From positions 178,359,027 to 178,423,026 of the forward strand of contig CM069432.1 of assembly GCA_035610365.1 (NCBI GenBank): DNA of 64,000 nucleotides, given 5' to 3'. The DNA comes from Aquatica leii. Lineage: Eukaryota; Arthropoda; Insecta; Coleoptera; Lampyridae. A program made the translations under genes and the position numbers. Of this stretch, positions 23,038 through 35,539 are shown one piece after another (position 1 is the first letter of the stretch; each line of letters starts with the position of its first letter). The notes under the pieces were generated by a model that saw only the letters and a program-made list of their open reading frames with translations, was not told where the DNA came from and ran no database searches.

Positions 23038-23154
23038 TGTATCACAAGTCCTAAAAGTATTTTGCGAGTATTCGTTTTTTGTTGGCCTCGGCTTCACCTG
23101 GACCTACAAATATGCTCATACTCGCAAAATAGCACTTTCTGGACTAGTGATACA
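23038..23154. repeat. Foldback repeat with about 35-bp arms
   Basis: Left arm 23038-23071 and right arm 23118-23154 are near-perfect reverse complements; both carry GTATCAC, AGTCC and ATTTTGCGAGTAT, with small indels and a few mismatches. The 46-bp centre is GC-richer and itself partly symmetrical (GGCCTCGGCTTCACCTGGACC). This looks like a small non-autonomous DNA element or hairpin insertion. Confidence 0.8.
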
Positions 23155-23224
23155 AATAACTATTAAAGCATACCTAATATCATCTAATACAATGTTGTTT
23201 TTCTATTATTTATTCTAAGACAAA

Positions 23225-23600
23225 AATTACAAATCTAATGCTTTAGATACTTGAGGAAAGCGAGCGATAACATAAAACTTTCTGTTGTAGTTCATTACTT
23301 TAATTAAAAATAGCTCAAGTAACTCTGCTGACAAATCGACCTGCTGTAAATTCGTGCACACCACCAAAATCTTGCACAGTTGTGTATACATTACCGAAAG
23401 CATAAAATCTTAACGTCATAAGCAGCTGAGTTATTGATGACACTATTATTTTTAAAATATGAAAAGTAAGTGCTAAAAGAAAAATTGTGATAAGTCAATT
23501 ACCCTTCAGACTAATAAATTAATCGGTGTGAATAAACACAAGAAGTTTAGCAACAGTTGCTTTCGAAAACCTAAATCGGTGAAAAATTTAGTTCGTTCCA
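23225..23600 (-). pseudogene. PIF/Harbinger transposase, N-terminal remnant
   Basis: On the minus strand, FRLSKATVAKLL (about 23540-23580) and then, after a broken linker, LRFYAFGNVYTTVQDFGGVH followed by RFVSRVT match the N-terminal helix-turn-helix region of HARBI1-type transposases (family pattern FRLSKxT, LRFYATG, ST-VSRIV). ARFPQVSK at the end fits the family segment before the first catalytic acid. Stops and frame changes are present and the catalytic domain is absent; the sequence then runs towards the foldback at 23038-23154. A decayed DNA transposon. Confidence 0.7.
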
Positions 23601-23945
23601 TATGTCGAAATGGTTAATACACTCGCACACGCCGGTTACCATGATTATTATTGATGAAGAGTTTGTCGTCGGTTAACGATAGTTTTAATTGGTAAGGTCG
23701 TACAACGGATATAGAACAATGACATTTTACATTCGGACTAACTTTGCCTCTGAATGAAGTAGAAAGACTATGCTTTAAGGTACGTTTCTGTTAAGTGCAT
23801 TTGGGTATTTAACTATTAGGTATTTGTTTTTTTCAACTTTGGGTATTACAAAGTTTTAATTTAGTTAAGTTAAATTACTGTGAAGGAATAAGACAGCAAT
23901 AAAAAAAGAATTTTTTAATCAATAATACGGAAGCGCAAATCTTCA

Positions 23946-25362
23946 TTGCCCGGCGCAAAGTTGAATTTGAAGGAATATTTGAGTGTTAGAGAATGGGGAT
24001 TATGGTGAATCACGTAAGCTTCCGACAGCCTACAGGAGCGTTTCTCAAATAGCAAAGGTTGGAACGTTACTTTTTAAAAGAAATGAATTAAAATTTCTCA
24101 TTGTTTAGTTAAACAGGAATGCATTCTCATCCCTAATAAGATTTCGAAGAAAGTAATACATTCGAGTTACTAATTACGGAAAAAAATAATACATTCTTGT
24201 AAACATTACTTTTGTTGTTATTAATTACTAATATTACTAATAATTACACCACCCAAAAATAAAATAATACAAACAAAATTTTATTCTACATATTCCATGT
24301 TCAAATTTAACAACAATTGCGTTTCAAAATTGTTATCTGCTAGTGCGTGACGTCTCGTTTTAAAAACATCTGCTGCCACACTGAACATTCTTGCTACAGC
24401 TGCGCTGGATGGCAGTGTTGTATTATATTTCAAAAAAACATCCTTTATGATACCATATTAGTTAAAATTGTAATATATTGTTTTTTATTTCTTAGGAAGT
24501 TGTCAAACAATAATTTTAATTCATTCTCTTTTGAATCATTATTATTGAGTGAGGGGAACTTAAAAAATCATCGTTAGTTTCAGATGTGTGTGATTGTGCA
24601 TTGGTTAGAAAACTATAAAACTATTGGATAAATTTAAATGAAAATAATTTAATTCCTCGATCACTCAACTGTATGCCGTTTCGCGGTTAAACGCAAACAT
24701 CGCCGAATATTTATTTAATTAATTACCTCGATAAGAGACCATCTATTAGTGTACATACTAAAGGCACATAAAACTGCAATTGTCGCGTATTTTTAATTTG
24801 TCTAAAAATTGACACCCCAAGTACATATTTTTTCCAAATTATCGTTATTGAAAATTTTAAGTTGGTTACACGAGTCAAACATGGAGTTCCATCTGGTGAT
24901 ACCTTGCGATTTTAAATAATCTCCAAGGAGTTTTTTTAATGATATCAGCAGCAAGTGATGATAAATTCTGTTTATTTCAGATCGCTCGCCATTTAGCAAA
25001 ACAACTTTTAGTTATTTATTTAAAAGACAGTGTAACGTGGTAACACAATGTAATGTATGTTTTGCTTCTGCACTATTACAAATAGTTTCAACGTCGGCGT
25101 CGTTTAATAAATTGCTAATTTTGATAAATTCAACCTCTGTTGTAGATTTTTCAAGCCGTTATCCTTTTGACTCGGGGTTCATTTGCTTCAGTAGCCATCT
25201 TCAATGATTCAATTGTAAACACAAAAACAATGCACTTATAGCTTTAGACAACACAGTCTACTTATACAAAGCTTGTTAACGTACTAACAAGCAGCATTGA
25301 AGTGGAGCGCCGGGCAACCGGGCAAATGCACGACAATGTAACCTAGATAATGCACATCACTG
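23946..25362 (-). mobile_element. hAT-family DNA transposon remnant
   Basis: The minus strand carries hAT transposase pieces. An 11-bp exact inverted pair, TTGCCCGGCGC at 23946-23956 and its complement at 25307-25317, lies on either side, and the right side ends in a hAT-like CACTG (25358-25362). The outer left end was not found and no 8-bp target duplication is convincing, so boundaries are provisional. Confidence 0.6.
24281..25230 (-). pseudogene. hAT transposase remnant
   Basis: GITRWNSMFDSCNQLKIF (about 24850-24910) is the conserved TRWNS block of hAT transposases. Further on, FLKYNTTLPSSAAVARMFSV (about 24380-24440) is the C-terminal dimerisation domain, and after a one-base frame change NNFETQLLLNLN completes it, ending at a stop at 24281-24283. 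The middle is disrupted by stops and missing sequence. The enzyme would cut and move hAT elements; this copy cannot. The plus-strand open frame at 24347-24577 is an antisense shadow. Confidence 0.75.
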
Positions 25363-26802
25363 CCAATAAGTCTCCATCAAATGCTACTCTAACCCCTTAT
25401 TATAATGCTACCATTGCATACGATTGTTATTTAATGATAAATGATACTACAGTTATGCTGCTGCTGATTGATTTGAAATAAGACCTATGGGTGGAAGCGC
25501 ATGGTTGCGTAGATAACACGATGTCTTGCTTTCGCAACTCATGCCTATCAAAGGCATAATTTTCATGTAGAAATTTCTAAAATATCTTGATTATTTATTC
25601 TGTTGAATATAAAAGTAACGACAAAAGTAATGTTTTTTATGATATTACCAAAAATAGCTAATGTATTCACATTACTAATTAATTATCAAAAAAATTAACG
25701 CATTACATTAATCATTACCGAAAAAAAGTAAATTAATTAGTTCCAACTACTGCAAAATACACTTAGCAGGAAACGCATGTTTCAAGTGAATAAGTATTTG
25801 TTAAAATTCACTATAATTTTTTTTACGTAAAATTGGGAACGTCAATAATTTTTTGCGCAACATTTTTGTTAGCAATGTAACATATAGTACAATACATAAT
25901 AATATGTATTGACAATCACACGTTTGATCATCAGAGTGAACCACATTGTAAAAGTAGTGTTAAATAGTATGAAACTAAAATTGCATTGGTTATCTTTTAT
26001 ATTTAAAGGAGATTATTTATAAACAGGTTGAAACTTAAAATCTAGCGGCGTGTATTATAATTCGAAGACATATAAAAACTAAATACATACAGGTTATTAT
26101 GATTTTTTTTGTAACATAAACATGTTTGCCAAAACAAATATAAAGCACGTGCTTCTTTTATCTACTAAATATGCGATATGTTTGGAAAAGATACAAGTGG
26201 CAATTTAGGTGAAAAGATGTTTTGAACAAATCTGTTTACAAATTATCTTGTACTTTCACCGTAAATGTATTACTTTTTAAGGGTACCTACCTACTTACTT
26301 ATTTTTTTAAATAAACAATCGCGCATTAAAAAAGTGGCGTTAAGAAATTGAAACGTATGATCGTACTTGACTGTATTGTAATCACGGCGCAAGAGACGCG
26401 ATTTTACATATATGCGTTCTTGGGTCAATTCCCTTCTCTTTATTTGGTTGTAAAGTTTTTATATTTTATATTTGTGAAATTGGCTTTATATTAATAGGTC
26501 ACAAATGCCATGATTTAAAATCCATTAGCTAAGATAGTCGCAAATAAAATAGTATGTTTGATTCGCATATTGATTACACTCTGATGATAACATCTTTTAG
26601 CTCGTGTTGCAACGTTTATCTTTGTGTAATAATAACTACCTTAATTAGCTTGGTAAATAATATCTTATACTGTCTAAAATTCACAGATTGTTGTGACGGT
26701 TAATCTTCTTTTCTTTCATTATAGTATTATGAATTTTTTAATTTTTTGAAATATTGATTTGTTAAATACATATTTAAGTAAATAAATAAAGTTAATAATT
26801 TT
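25363..26802. other. AT-rich DNA with an ATTAC-rich segment
   Basis: No gene is visible. The stretch 25610-25750 is rich in ATTAC/GTAAT words and resembles the segment at 24130-24250; the two share ACATTACTTTTGT in inverted orientation. Confidence 0.45.
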
Positions 26803-27192
26803 TTTATATCACACGACCATAAAGTTGTAATGTTAGTGATATAGTTCGTAGTGGTTTTCGTTATTTATTAATTTTTGTATTAATGGCGTTGTTTGCGGAC
26901 CATTCTATTGTGTATTTGTTTTCCGTAAGTAATCGTCGATAATTATCAAACAGCATTTATAATAAGTAGAAGATAAATTTGTAGCTCTCACCGAATTGTA
27001 ACTGCTTTTTTACTTTTGTTGTTTTCTTTTTAATAAATTCAGTTGGCCTGAAGAAGTGGACACAACCGTTTCACGAAACGTCCCCATAAGAAAACTTATA
27101 AAGTAGTTTTTATAGCCTCTCCTACAAAATAATGGGTTTAGCGATCTTAGTTTAATCAAGCATTAAGAGGTCTAAAACGCTTTTCTTAATAA
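26803..27192 (+). repeat. Penelope 3' terminal repeat, copy 2 (isolated)
   Basis: The block matches 665-1080 along its length with scattered substitutions and lacks about 26 bp present in copy 1. No coding remnant precedes it, so it is either a heavily 5'-truncated insertion or a solo terminal repeat. It contains an exact CTGAAGA box (27048-27054), a GTGGA/TTCAC stem and GAAAC (27075-27079). Confidence 0.88.
27043..27084 (+). other. Hammerhead-ribozyme-like motif of Penelope terminus, copy 2
   Basis: CTGAAGA, a 5-bp stem GTGGA/TTCAC closing a 9-base loop, and CGAAACGTC fit the conserved core seen in Penelope terminal repeats, with one extra A before the stem relative to the strict hammerhead consensus. 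This copy preserves the box that has mutated in copy 1. Confidence 0.5.
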
Positions 27193-29659
27193 TGTAGTTT
27201 TTTAATTGATAACCTCTTTTTTTGTTTGCTTTTCTGTCGTTTTGTGTTTTTCAATTTTTTTTATAACGAACTTTTTTAATACACAGGTACGAAAGAAGAA
27301 CCTTGAAAACTTAAATAAAACCTCGTAACGTATGTAGAATTATTATTGAGACAAATATGTTAATACCTCGGTTAATACTTTATTAATAACTTTTAAATTA
27401 GAAAGATAATGTTTTTATACGATTTGTTTATTTTTTGATTGTAGATAAATAATATTTTAAATATTACCAAAAAATATTATTCCAGTAGTCGTATTCTTGC
27501 TAATATATAAAATTAACAGGAACAACTAATACAACTATTTCTGATCTTGTTCTTGTTAAATCTAAAATAGTCTAGGAACACACCTACAACCGGTTATGTG
27601 AATGACCAAAATAAAGTCAAATTAAGAATTTTAAATATATTTGATCTACGTGTAACAGCTAGTTTGTCACATAAAAGACGTTAAAACAAATGTTGTTTAA
27701 TACTCTAAAGAATGCTAATAAAAAATATATTTGAAAATTATATGAAATTAAATGAGAAAAATACTACTATTTTTTAAACGCATTAAGGTTAAATACCATT
27801 TTTAATTTTTTACAAATGCATTAAAAACGTTAGAAAATTAATTAACAATTTATTAGTTTTTTTTGAAGAAAAATTAAAAAACAGTATATTAACAACCTTT
27901 TTAATTACGTTAAGCAGAAACATATTCATAATTTTGTTGATTAATTTGTGGTTACAATTTTAATAAAATATATACCTACTGGTAATAAGAAAATTAATAA
28001 AAATGACTGAACTAACGTCTAAACAAAAAAAATGTTTGCCATGACGTTGTTATTGTTTTAAATTTGTTATCTGGTTTTCATAATCTTTATTACAAAAATG
28101 GTGATATAAAAAATTGGCACCTGACAACAATTTTTTATAATTTATTTTTTATATTGTGCTATATAAGTTTTAAAAAATAAACGAGAAACTTGTATGGAAA
28201 ATATTCTTTTTCAACTAGTTTAGGTTGATCTGGCAATTAATTATGAATTAGTTTTTTTGATTATGAGATAATATACACTCTTTCAGTTAATGCTTAAACG
28301 TAATGCTCTAGTCAACCTCGAACAATATCAAATTTATACTAAGTTCTATTTTGTTTAAATTTGAGATATATTACCGAATGTTATCAAATGAGTACAATTA
28401 CAAAAAGAGCATCATTTGCAAGAACAAAAATAACACTATTAAAAATTTTTTTTAGATTTATTAATATTTACGAAAATAGAAATTTTCTGTAATTTATTAT
28501 ACGTTTTGTGCTTTGTTTTTGAGAAATAATCTTGATAAACTGTAGCTTGAAAACATTTCACGCAATATTGACTAGACCCTTTTGTAATACAAAACATCTA
28601 TTCACATTTATTAAAAGTTAGCAAAGCTTAACAATTTATAATAATAAATAATACATATATATTTTGTTGCTCTTTTTATTATATAAAACGTACAACTATA
28701 AATTTTAACAAACAAATATTGGTAATAAGACTACATCGACTAATAATATGTTAATTACGTTTAATGTTACTTGAACGATGCCATGTTAGTGGTCTTTGTT
28801 GCAATCGGTTTTACTTTCACCCACTATATTCTTAATATTTATTTATGTAAATGTATAACCATGCGCCTTTTGATATGTACATAAAATATTCTACAATACT
28901 TCAACTTGGGATTATATATTTGCATTAACATATAATTTATTATATATAGATGTATGAGAAACATTAATTTAATTTTTTTTAAATACCTAAATATTGTCTG
29001 TTTATAAATGAAACCTATTTGTTAACAATTAATTTACACTTGTTAGATTTTGTTTATGTATTTTCAAAATAGACATTATCAGTCTTAATTGTGCGGTAAT
29101 ACTATTTAATGTTAATAAAATTTGAATTATTCGTTAGTTCTGAATTTTTTTTAGTATTATAAAAAGTAGTTTTATTTCTAGTTAAAAACCTAATACAAAA
29201 TTTGACGTATTTGTTGTTTTTCAATTTTGTGTTGCATAGACCGGGCACTACTAACAATAATTTTACAAAATCATATTTCCTTAACGTCGGCGTCTTCAAC
29301 TATATTAGTTATTGACATTTTTAAATTTAAATTTTGTTTTTTATTTTGACAGTGTTGAAATGATTAAATTACTTCTTAATTAATGTTAAAAATAAGTGTT
29401 TTTTTAAACTTAGCCTTATGGTGTTTTAAATAAACGATTTACACTTGCTTTTTATTATAGATTCTGGATTTTCTAGATTAGGATATACACGGTTCAATTA
29501 CTTTTACACTATGAACGAGCATTTTTGTTTAACAAAGCAATGCTGTTTAAGAGCTTTAACATATACATAATAAACATTAGAATGTTCAAATTATGTATAA
29601 ATTTGTAAGTTTAAAGAAATTCATAACTTTATAGAAATAAGTTATGATTATTTAATTGC
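27193..29659. other. AT-rich intergenic DNA
   Basis: Nothing that can be supported was found. The small open frame on the minus strand at 29102-29299 has no recognisable domain. Confidence 0.55.
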
Positions 29660-30474
29660 TGAAATGCATATATCTACAATATCAAAAATCATACGTCAAG
29701 CATCAAAATGTATACCAATACGTTGTCCTCGTTTCTGCCTGAAACAAGAAACGCAATTCAAAAAGTATTAAATCAATTTTTTGAAATTGCCGTATTTCTA
29801 ATAGTTATGGGTGCACATTAAAATATAATCTTGTAGTGGTCTGGACACGGATATTTTTTGAAACCGAAAAAAATTTTTTAATTAACGCGCAAGCAGTAGG
29901 TAACGTTAACTTGGAATTAACAGATATTGTTGCTATATGGCTAGGTTCAGTGCACGACTTAACTTTATTTAATAATAGCCGCATCTCGAGTAAAATGTTG
30001 AGAGGTTTCAAACATCATACTGCTTGTTAAATGTTAATATGTTTAACGTTCATGATACATTGTTGATTTAACAAGTGATAGTAGATATCTTTTGTGTCAT
30101 TATTTTAACATCGTTAGCACAACTGATAGTATGAACTAGTATTACATAATGAAGCTCATATAAAAATGAAAAACATTGTGGAGAAACTATTTGATAACTG
30201 GTCGTTTTCTTATGTTGGCATCTGGCACAATATTAAAATTAGAAACAGCGTTGGCAATAATTGTGGTTACAGCCGGTTACAAAATATTGCACGTTTCATG
30301 AATTATTTGCTGCCATACCCTGTTTTAGAAGACTTTTATCTAAAAATATTAATTGCAAATGAAAATATCCTAGATATACTTGTGCAAAATAGTGTCAATT
30401 TTGTACATATTAGAAATTATTTAATTAATAGCTATTTTAATGACTTGATAAATATTGATAAGTACCCACGTTAA
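29660..30474 (+). pseudogene. PIF/Harbinger transposase, catalytic-region remnant
   Basis: ISTISKIIRQAS (about 29670-29705) is the helix-turn-helix end. A shifted frame then gives a block where the family has GAIDGTHI but this copy has a stop and no first aspartate. LINAQAVGNVNLELTDIVAI (about 29880-29940) followed by GSVHDLTLFNNSRI matches the core with the second aspartate (STHD-like). YNEAHIKMKNIVEKLF (about 30150-30200) fits the block after the third acid, and a frame change near 30240 leads to AIIVVTAGYKILH. The piece is clearly HARBI1-like and clearly inactive; the right limit is set by the open frame and is approximate. Confidence 0.75.
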
Positions 30475-30588
30475 AAAGAAGATGTTAGTAATTTTAATTT
30501 TGGCAAATCTCTTACAATTTTTATATTACACTTAAACAAGCACTTATGATTATTTATTAAGAACTATACTTTTTCAGTATCTTTGTTT

Positions 30589-30675
30589 TCTCGCCTATAC
30601 CTTTTCGAAACTCTTTTTTATTATTCTATACAATAAAAAAGAGTTTCAAGTATTCGAAAAGGTATATAGGCGAGG
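30589..30675. repeat. Foldback repeat with about 35-40-bp arms
   Basis: CTCGCCTATACCTTTTCGAA and AACTCTTTTTTATT on the left are mirrored by AATAAAAAAGAGTTTC and TTCGAAAAGGTATATAGGCG on the right, with only a few bases of loop and two small indels. It lies about 110 bp past the Harbinger remnant. It may be a non-autonomous element or transcribe into a hairpin. Confidence 0.8.
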
Positions 30676-32949
30676 AATTTTTTCCAAACTTCATTTTCTT
30701 ATCATTCGCTGTTTCAGCCGTTTTCTTAGTTTCTAATTCTTATTTGCTGAAAAATCAAGTTAAATAATAGTAGTTTTTTATTAATACTAAAACAAGATGT
30801 TCTATTTTTCAGTTTGAAACTTCAACTAAACATGTCAAAACAAAAAAATAAAATATTACAATTTAGCGGTACCATATTAATTTCAAGACAGACATTTGTG
30901 CAAAATAAAATAATTTTAGATAATACCGTGTTAATAGCTCATTAAATAAAAGCGTTTCCATTATTTATGTAAAATAAATAGCTTTTGTGCAAGATTTTAA
31001 TCATCTATTAAAAAAGTAGTTATTAATTAAAATTGGTTAACACTTGTGACACAAGTGTTATTGCGCTTTGCATAATGCGCTTATTGTAAATTATGTCTCT
31101 TTTATTGAGATTAATTATTGTATCAAACTATTAGGATTACTTAATTACTATTTATTTTTTGTAATATTGCTAAAAATATCTTTTCAACTTTAAGTCGTTT
31201 TAAATCAAACAATCGAATAAGTAATATCAAAGCGCCTTATGCATTATGCATGATACGAACGCTGTCAATATTAATACAGTACGAGATGACAACACCGATT
31301 CTGCAAAATCTATCTTTTCCATATTGCACATTTGTTATTTGCATTAATATTTGTATATAATGTATTAAAAAAATTTGTTATATACTTATTACAATTTTAT
31401 AAATAGAGCAATAGAGTTTTAAATTTTTCAACGTTTTTCAGGTTTTTGCCATGAAACGTTTTTGATAAAACTTTTAATACAAATAATAAATTATCGCAGC
31501 ACCGACTTGATTAGATACGAAAATATTTTATATTGCATTTAAATGAAAAGCAATCATATTAGCAATCAACTTAATTAAAATATTTAATTGTGAACGGGTT
31601 TGCTTATCAAAATAAAAACGGATAATTATCCTAATAACTATTAATAATAAATTTATAAAAAAAAACTAATCCAAAAAAGTTGTTTTACCGTGAAAGTTTA
31701 ATTTTTAATTAAAAACGTATGCTAACATGTTGATATAAGCGATGGTAAAAATTTAACTCTTTTGGCTAGCGTGTCTAAGTCACATTTATTATTTATAAAA
31801 TCGTCATATCTATAAAACGGCATTCGATAAACGATAATAGTTATGTTGACGTCTCTTAATTCCGCCGTGGTTAACGTTTCTTAAACTCAAAGTTTTATTA
31901 GTCATGTTTTAGAACAGCTTTTTTATTAGTTTTCTATTTTTCTAGCTTATCTTTATTTCTTTACATAAAGACAGTGTGTTTATTTAAATATTAATCGGTT
32001 AATAATCCACAGGGTTTTGCAAATGCATTAGCATTACCGTCATATTAATTTTTTTTAGGTATGTAACCGTAAATGTAGTGTATAAACTACGTATAATGTA
32101 TGGCTGCCAAGTGTGTTATAATAGACAAACAAAATAAAAAGTCAAAAATCGGATAAATAACGATAAATATGCCTGTATTACTAAAAAAATAAAATGGTTG
32201 TACATCATACTCGAATCATACTAGTACGAGACACAATTTTGATATTAATAAGCTCGTAGTTTTAGATAAAAAAGGATTGGTTTTTAAAACTATATTCATC
32301 AATGTAAGATTAATTTTAATAGTGACACTAAAAATTTAAGTATCATTTATAACAATTTAGTTCTCAAAATTACAAGGTAGATTTCCATATAGTATATGTA
32401 GGTCGATTTTAGCGGTAGTTTTTTTCGCTTTTATTTTAAATATTAATAACATGTTAAGTTTTAAAATTTTTTGATTACGCAGTCATTTTGCTTGTCATTA
32501 TGCTAAGTTGAATTTGTTATTATAAAAGCGATTATTCACTTTACATATCACAAGTATATCGCAGTTAGCGTCGTAAAATGCTTGTATCATGGTCATTGCT
32601 AACATTTCTAGTTCTGTTTTTTCGTTTTTCAAAAAAAGGTAAAGATTTTACTATGAAAGCCCTTGCTGTTTTTGTCGCATTTTTAATTTAGTTTCAGCTG
32701 TTCTAGTACTTGGTTACATTTTTTTGATATGTTGTTATACATAACATGTATGTTCTTTAGACGACGTTATCTATCGTTAACGTTAAATAACTTTTTGAGG
32801 GTCTTGTTTAGAGAGTTTTTCTGTTAGAAATGGCGATGTGATGATGACTTTGAAATATATATGTTTGTATGTGTTTTTTTGAAGTAGAATAAATAAGCCA
32901 GTTCATTTTTGTTTGTACTTTTACCAGAATATCTTTTTCATTTTCATAG
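30676..32949. other. AT-rich intergenic DNA
   Basis: No gene is visible. A perfect short palindrome, 10-base arms AACACTTGTG/CACAAGTGTT around one base, lies at 31039-31059. Confidence 0.55.
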
Positions 32950-33170
32950 TAAACCTGCCGTTGCTATAGTGGTTGGTAATGTGACTTAGAAACTGATGGT
33001 TTTTTTCTAAGACGAGTTGACGAATGTGTTATTTGTATAGAGAAACTACTATTTAGGCTTCTTGTCGTTAGATTGCATGTTTTTTTTTCAAACGTCCTTA
33101 TGAATATGTTGGCGATGACTGGCCACAATCCTATGCCTTCGTTTTTTGTAGTGTTTTCCGTTTTATACAA
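32950..33170 (-). pseudogene. Possible Penelope reverse transcriptase scrap
   Basis: The minus-strand frame contains GLWPVIANIFIRTFEKKT, close to the conserved RT block of Penelope-like elements (MGSPLSPVIANIFM-FE). The expected GSPLS is degraded and the following catalytic aspartate box is not seen. Sequence on both sides gives no further RT. The match covers about 20 residues, so this is a plausible but short remnant. Confidence 0.45.
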
Positions 33171-33382
33171 TGTTGTTAGATGTAAGGCAAATATTTCTTA
33201 TTTTTAGTAAATCATCTTTCAGTCCTTGTGAGACGAAACGTATTTTGATAAGGTATAAGTTTGTAAACGTAATGTACATTTTTTGTGAGGTGGTAGTTTT
33301 AATGAAAGCAACTGCAATTGTTTTGTTCTGGTTTAGTTCCTTTTTCTTAAACGGAACAAGAACTAATACGTTTAAGTTGTAA

Positions 33383-34892
33383 TGTTTTTATGCAATTTTT
33401 AAAACGGTAATACGGTATCGTTTTTAAGATTTAGTAGTCCATCGTTGTAAGCATAAAAAGATCTGCATATTTTTGCATTTAGTTTTCAAATTTGGTCTTT
33501 ATTAATAAGACTCTTGTGTAAAAAGTAGAAACAGATAGCTATTTATATTTTTTGAAAAATTAATGTTTATTTAGCAGTTTTATATTTTGTAATAACTATG
33601 TAAATCTTGCATCCTCTTTTAAATATCGTAATATCTCTAATTTTGATGTAACTTTATTTTTTTCTTGTTAATTTGTTTTTATTATGTTTTCTTTTATTTA
33701 GGCTACCGTATTCGTAGTTATTCAAATTATTGTTTGCATTATTATCGTTTCAGTAGTAAAATACGAACCGAATATATACGGTATCACCATTAAATGTAAA
33801 AATAATCATTTGTTTTTATTTGAACATAAACAATAATTTAACGATTATGCATAGAAGAGTCTAGTCCTGAAATAAAAATCAAGAAAGTATGCCGCTGAAA
33901 CATAAACTTTAAATTAGTAAAGTAACATTTTTATGTTTGAAATAAATTGTTTATAACATTTAAACGTTTTATATACAACACAAGCAATTTTCTAAAAAAT
34001 CTATAAATTTATACATGTACGTGTAATATTTAAAGTTTTAAGTGCTTTATTATCTGAATAGAATAAAGTATTTTACCTAGACACACATCCATCTAAAACC
34101 TATTGATAAGTTAAAAGCTGCTACCAAAAATCATATATGTTATAAAACTATCTATTTATAAAAACTCAAATAAAGTATGCAAAGCTTGAACACGAATAAC
34201 AAAACATACCTTTACACAGTTTAAAGCCTGATATTTTCAAATAAGAATGAAGTGGCAAACTTAATAATAAAAATATGGTGTTCTGGCAAATTATTTGCAA
34301 ATGTCTTGTAAACGTATTTTATCTATTAGATGTCTATTTTTAAGTTAACATAAAATGTTTTTTTTTTTAAATTAACTAGAATCAAATCACGATTACTTTT
34401 ATAAATGTTTAGACGAACGAACACAATGCACAATATAAGCATGTTAAGAAATAATAAATATTTTAACCATTAATACTGTAACTAATTTATTTATAAACAA
34501 AATATTTGCACGTTTATAACTAAAAGAACTAATTAACTCTAACAATATTAAGAAAAACACTTACAACCAATTTATGTATTACAATCATTCGAAAAATGAT
34601 GTTTGCGGATAACTTCTGTTTATCTTAAAACTGACATTTGTTTACAATAAAGGCACGTACGTGTATATTCCGTTATATTTATCTCGAGCACACGCGTTAA
34701 TCACTTATTTATTTAAACATCTTTTTAACACTTCCGATTTGGAATAATTGACCTATGCTCTCTTTGCACCGTTTTTATATATTGCCGTTTTCTATCCCGA
34801 TAATTTTCTACGTCCTTTGGTAAACGTTCTAGAAATTTCTAATAACTTTGTGAACGCTCTCAACCATGACAATAATTTTTCAAACGTTTCAA
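33383..34892. other. AT-rich intergenic DNA
   Basis: No feature could be supported. Open frames in this stretch are short and low in complexity. Confidence 0.55.
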
Positions 34893-35170
34893 TACAGTGT
34901 GTCTCAAAATTTTTTATACAAATGAAGAAAAAGTTTATCTTACGTTTCTCAAAGAAAATTATTCTTGATAAAATGCTCTGCATGAGTAGTAAATTTATAA
35001 GCAGGTTCAACATTTTTAAAACATTGACTGGAATGCAGAGAAAATAAAAAAATATTGATTTGGAGGGAAAGCAAAATACGTTCAAACTGTAGTGGGGAGC
35101 AAAATGTTTATTAAAATTGTTAATAAGTAGCTTAAAATTATGCACATCTGTATTGATATTAATATTCCCA

Positions 35171-35206
35171 TTTATTATTATTATTATTATTATTATAATA
35201 ATAAAC
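35171..35206. repeat. TTA/ATA trinucleotide microsatellite
   Basis: A run of TTA repeats turns into ATA repeats, making a partly palindromic low-complexity tract inside the mariner-like element. Confidence 0.9.
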
Positions 35207-35539
35207 ACGTCGGCAATTGTTAGATTAATGCGCAATACGAAACTTTGTAAGATCCCGTTTCTAAGAAACTAAGTAAAACTAAGTACTGCGGATAAAATAA
35301 TTTTAATAATAGACACTTTCATAAAACTATACATTTCACAATTAAATAATATGTAATAAATAAATTTAAGAGTTCTGGAAGTGTTGAAAATAAATTTAGA
35401 AAGAAACATTAATTAATAAAATTAAAAAATTAACTTCGAAAATATCCAATTTATTAACTGCAAGCAAAACTAAAGTTAAAAGAATTTTAAATTCAAATAA
35501 ATTTAAACGATACAAACCCTATTTTACTTTTTTACTTTA

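Noticed and set aside
23900-23915. 8-bp target duplication for the hAT remnant (GGAATAAG versus CCAATAAG at 25363)
   Set aside because: Only 6 of 8 bases match and the supposed left end lacks CAGTG.
34748-35047. Plus-strand 99-codon frame and the overlapping minus frame at 34792-35235
   Set aside because: Both cross the border of the mariner-like element and part of the microsatellite; neither has a domain.
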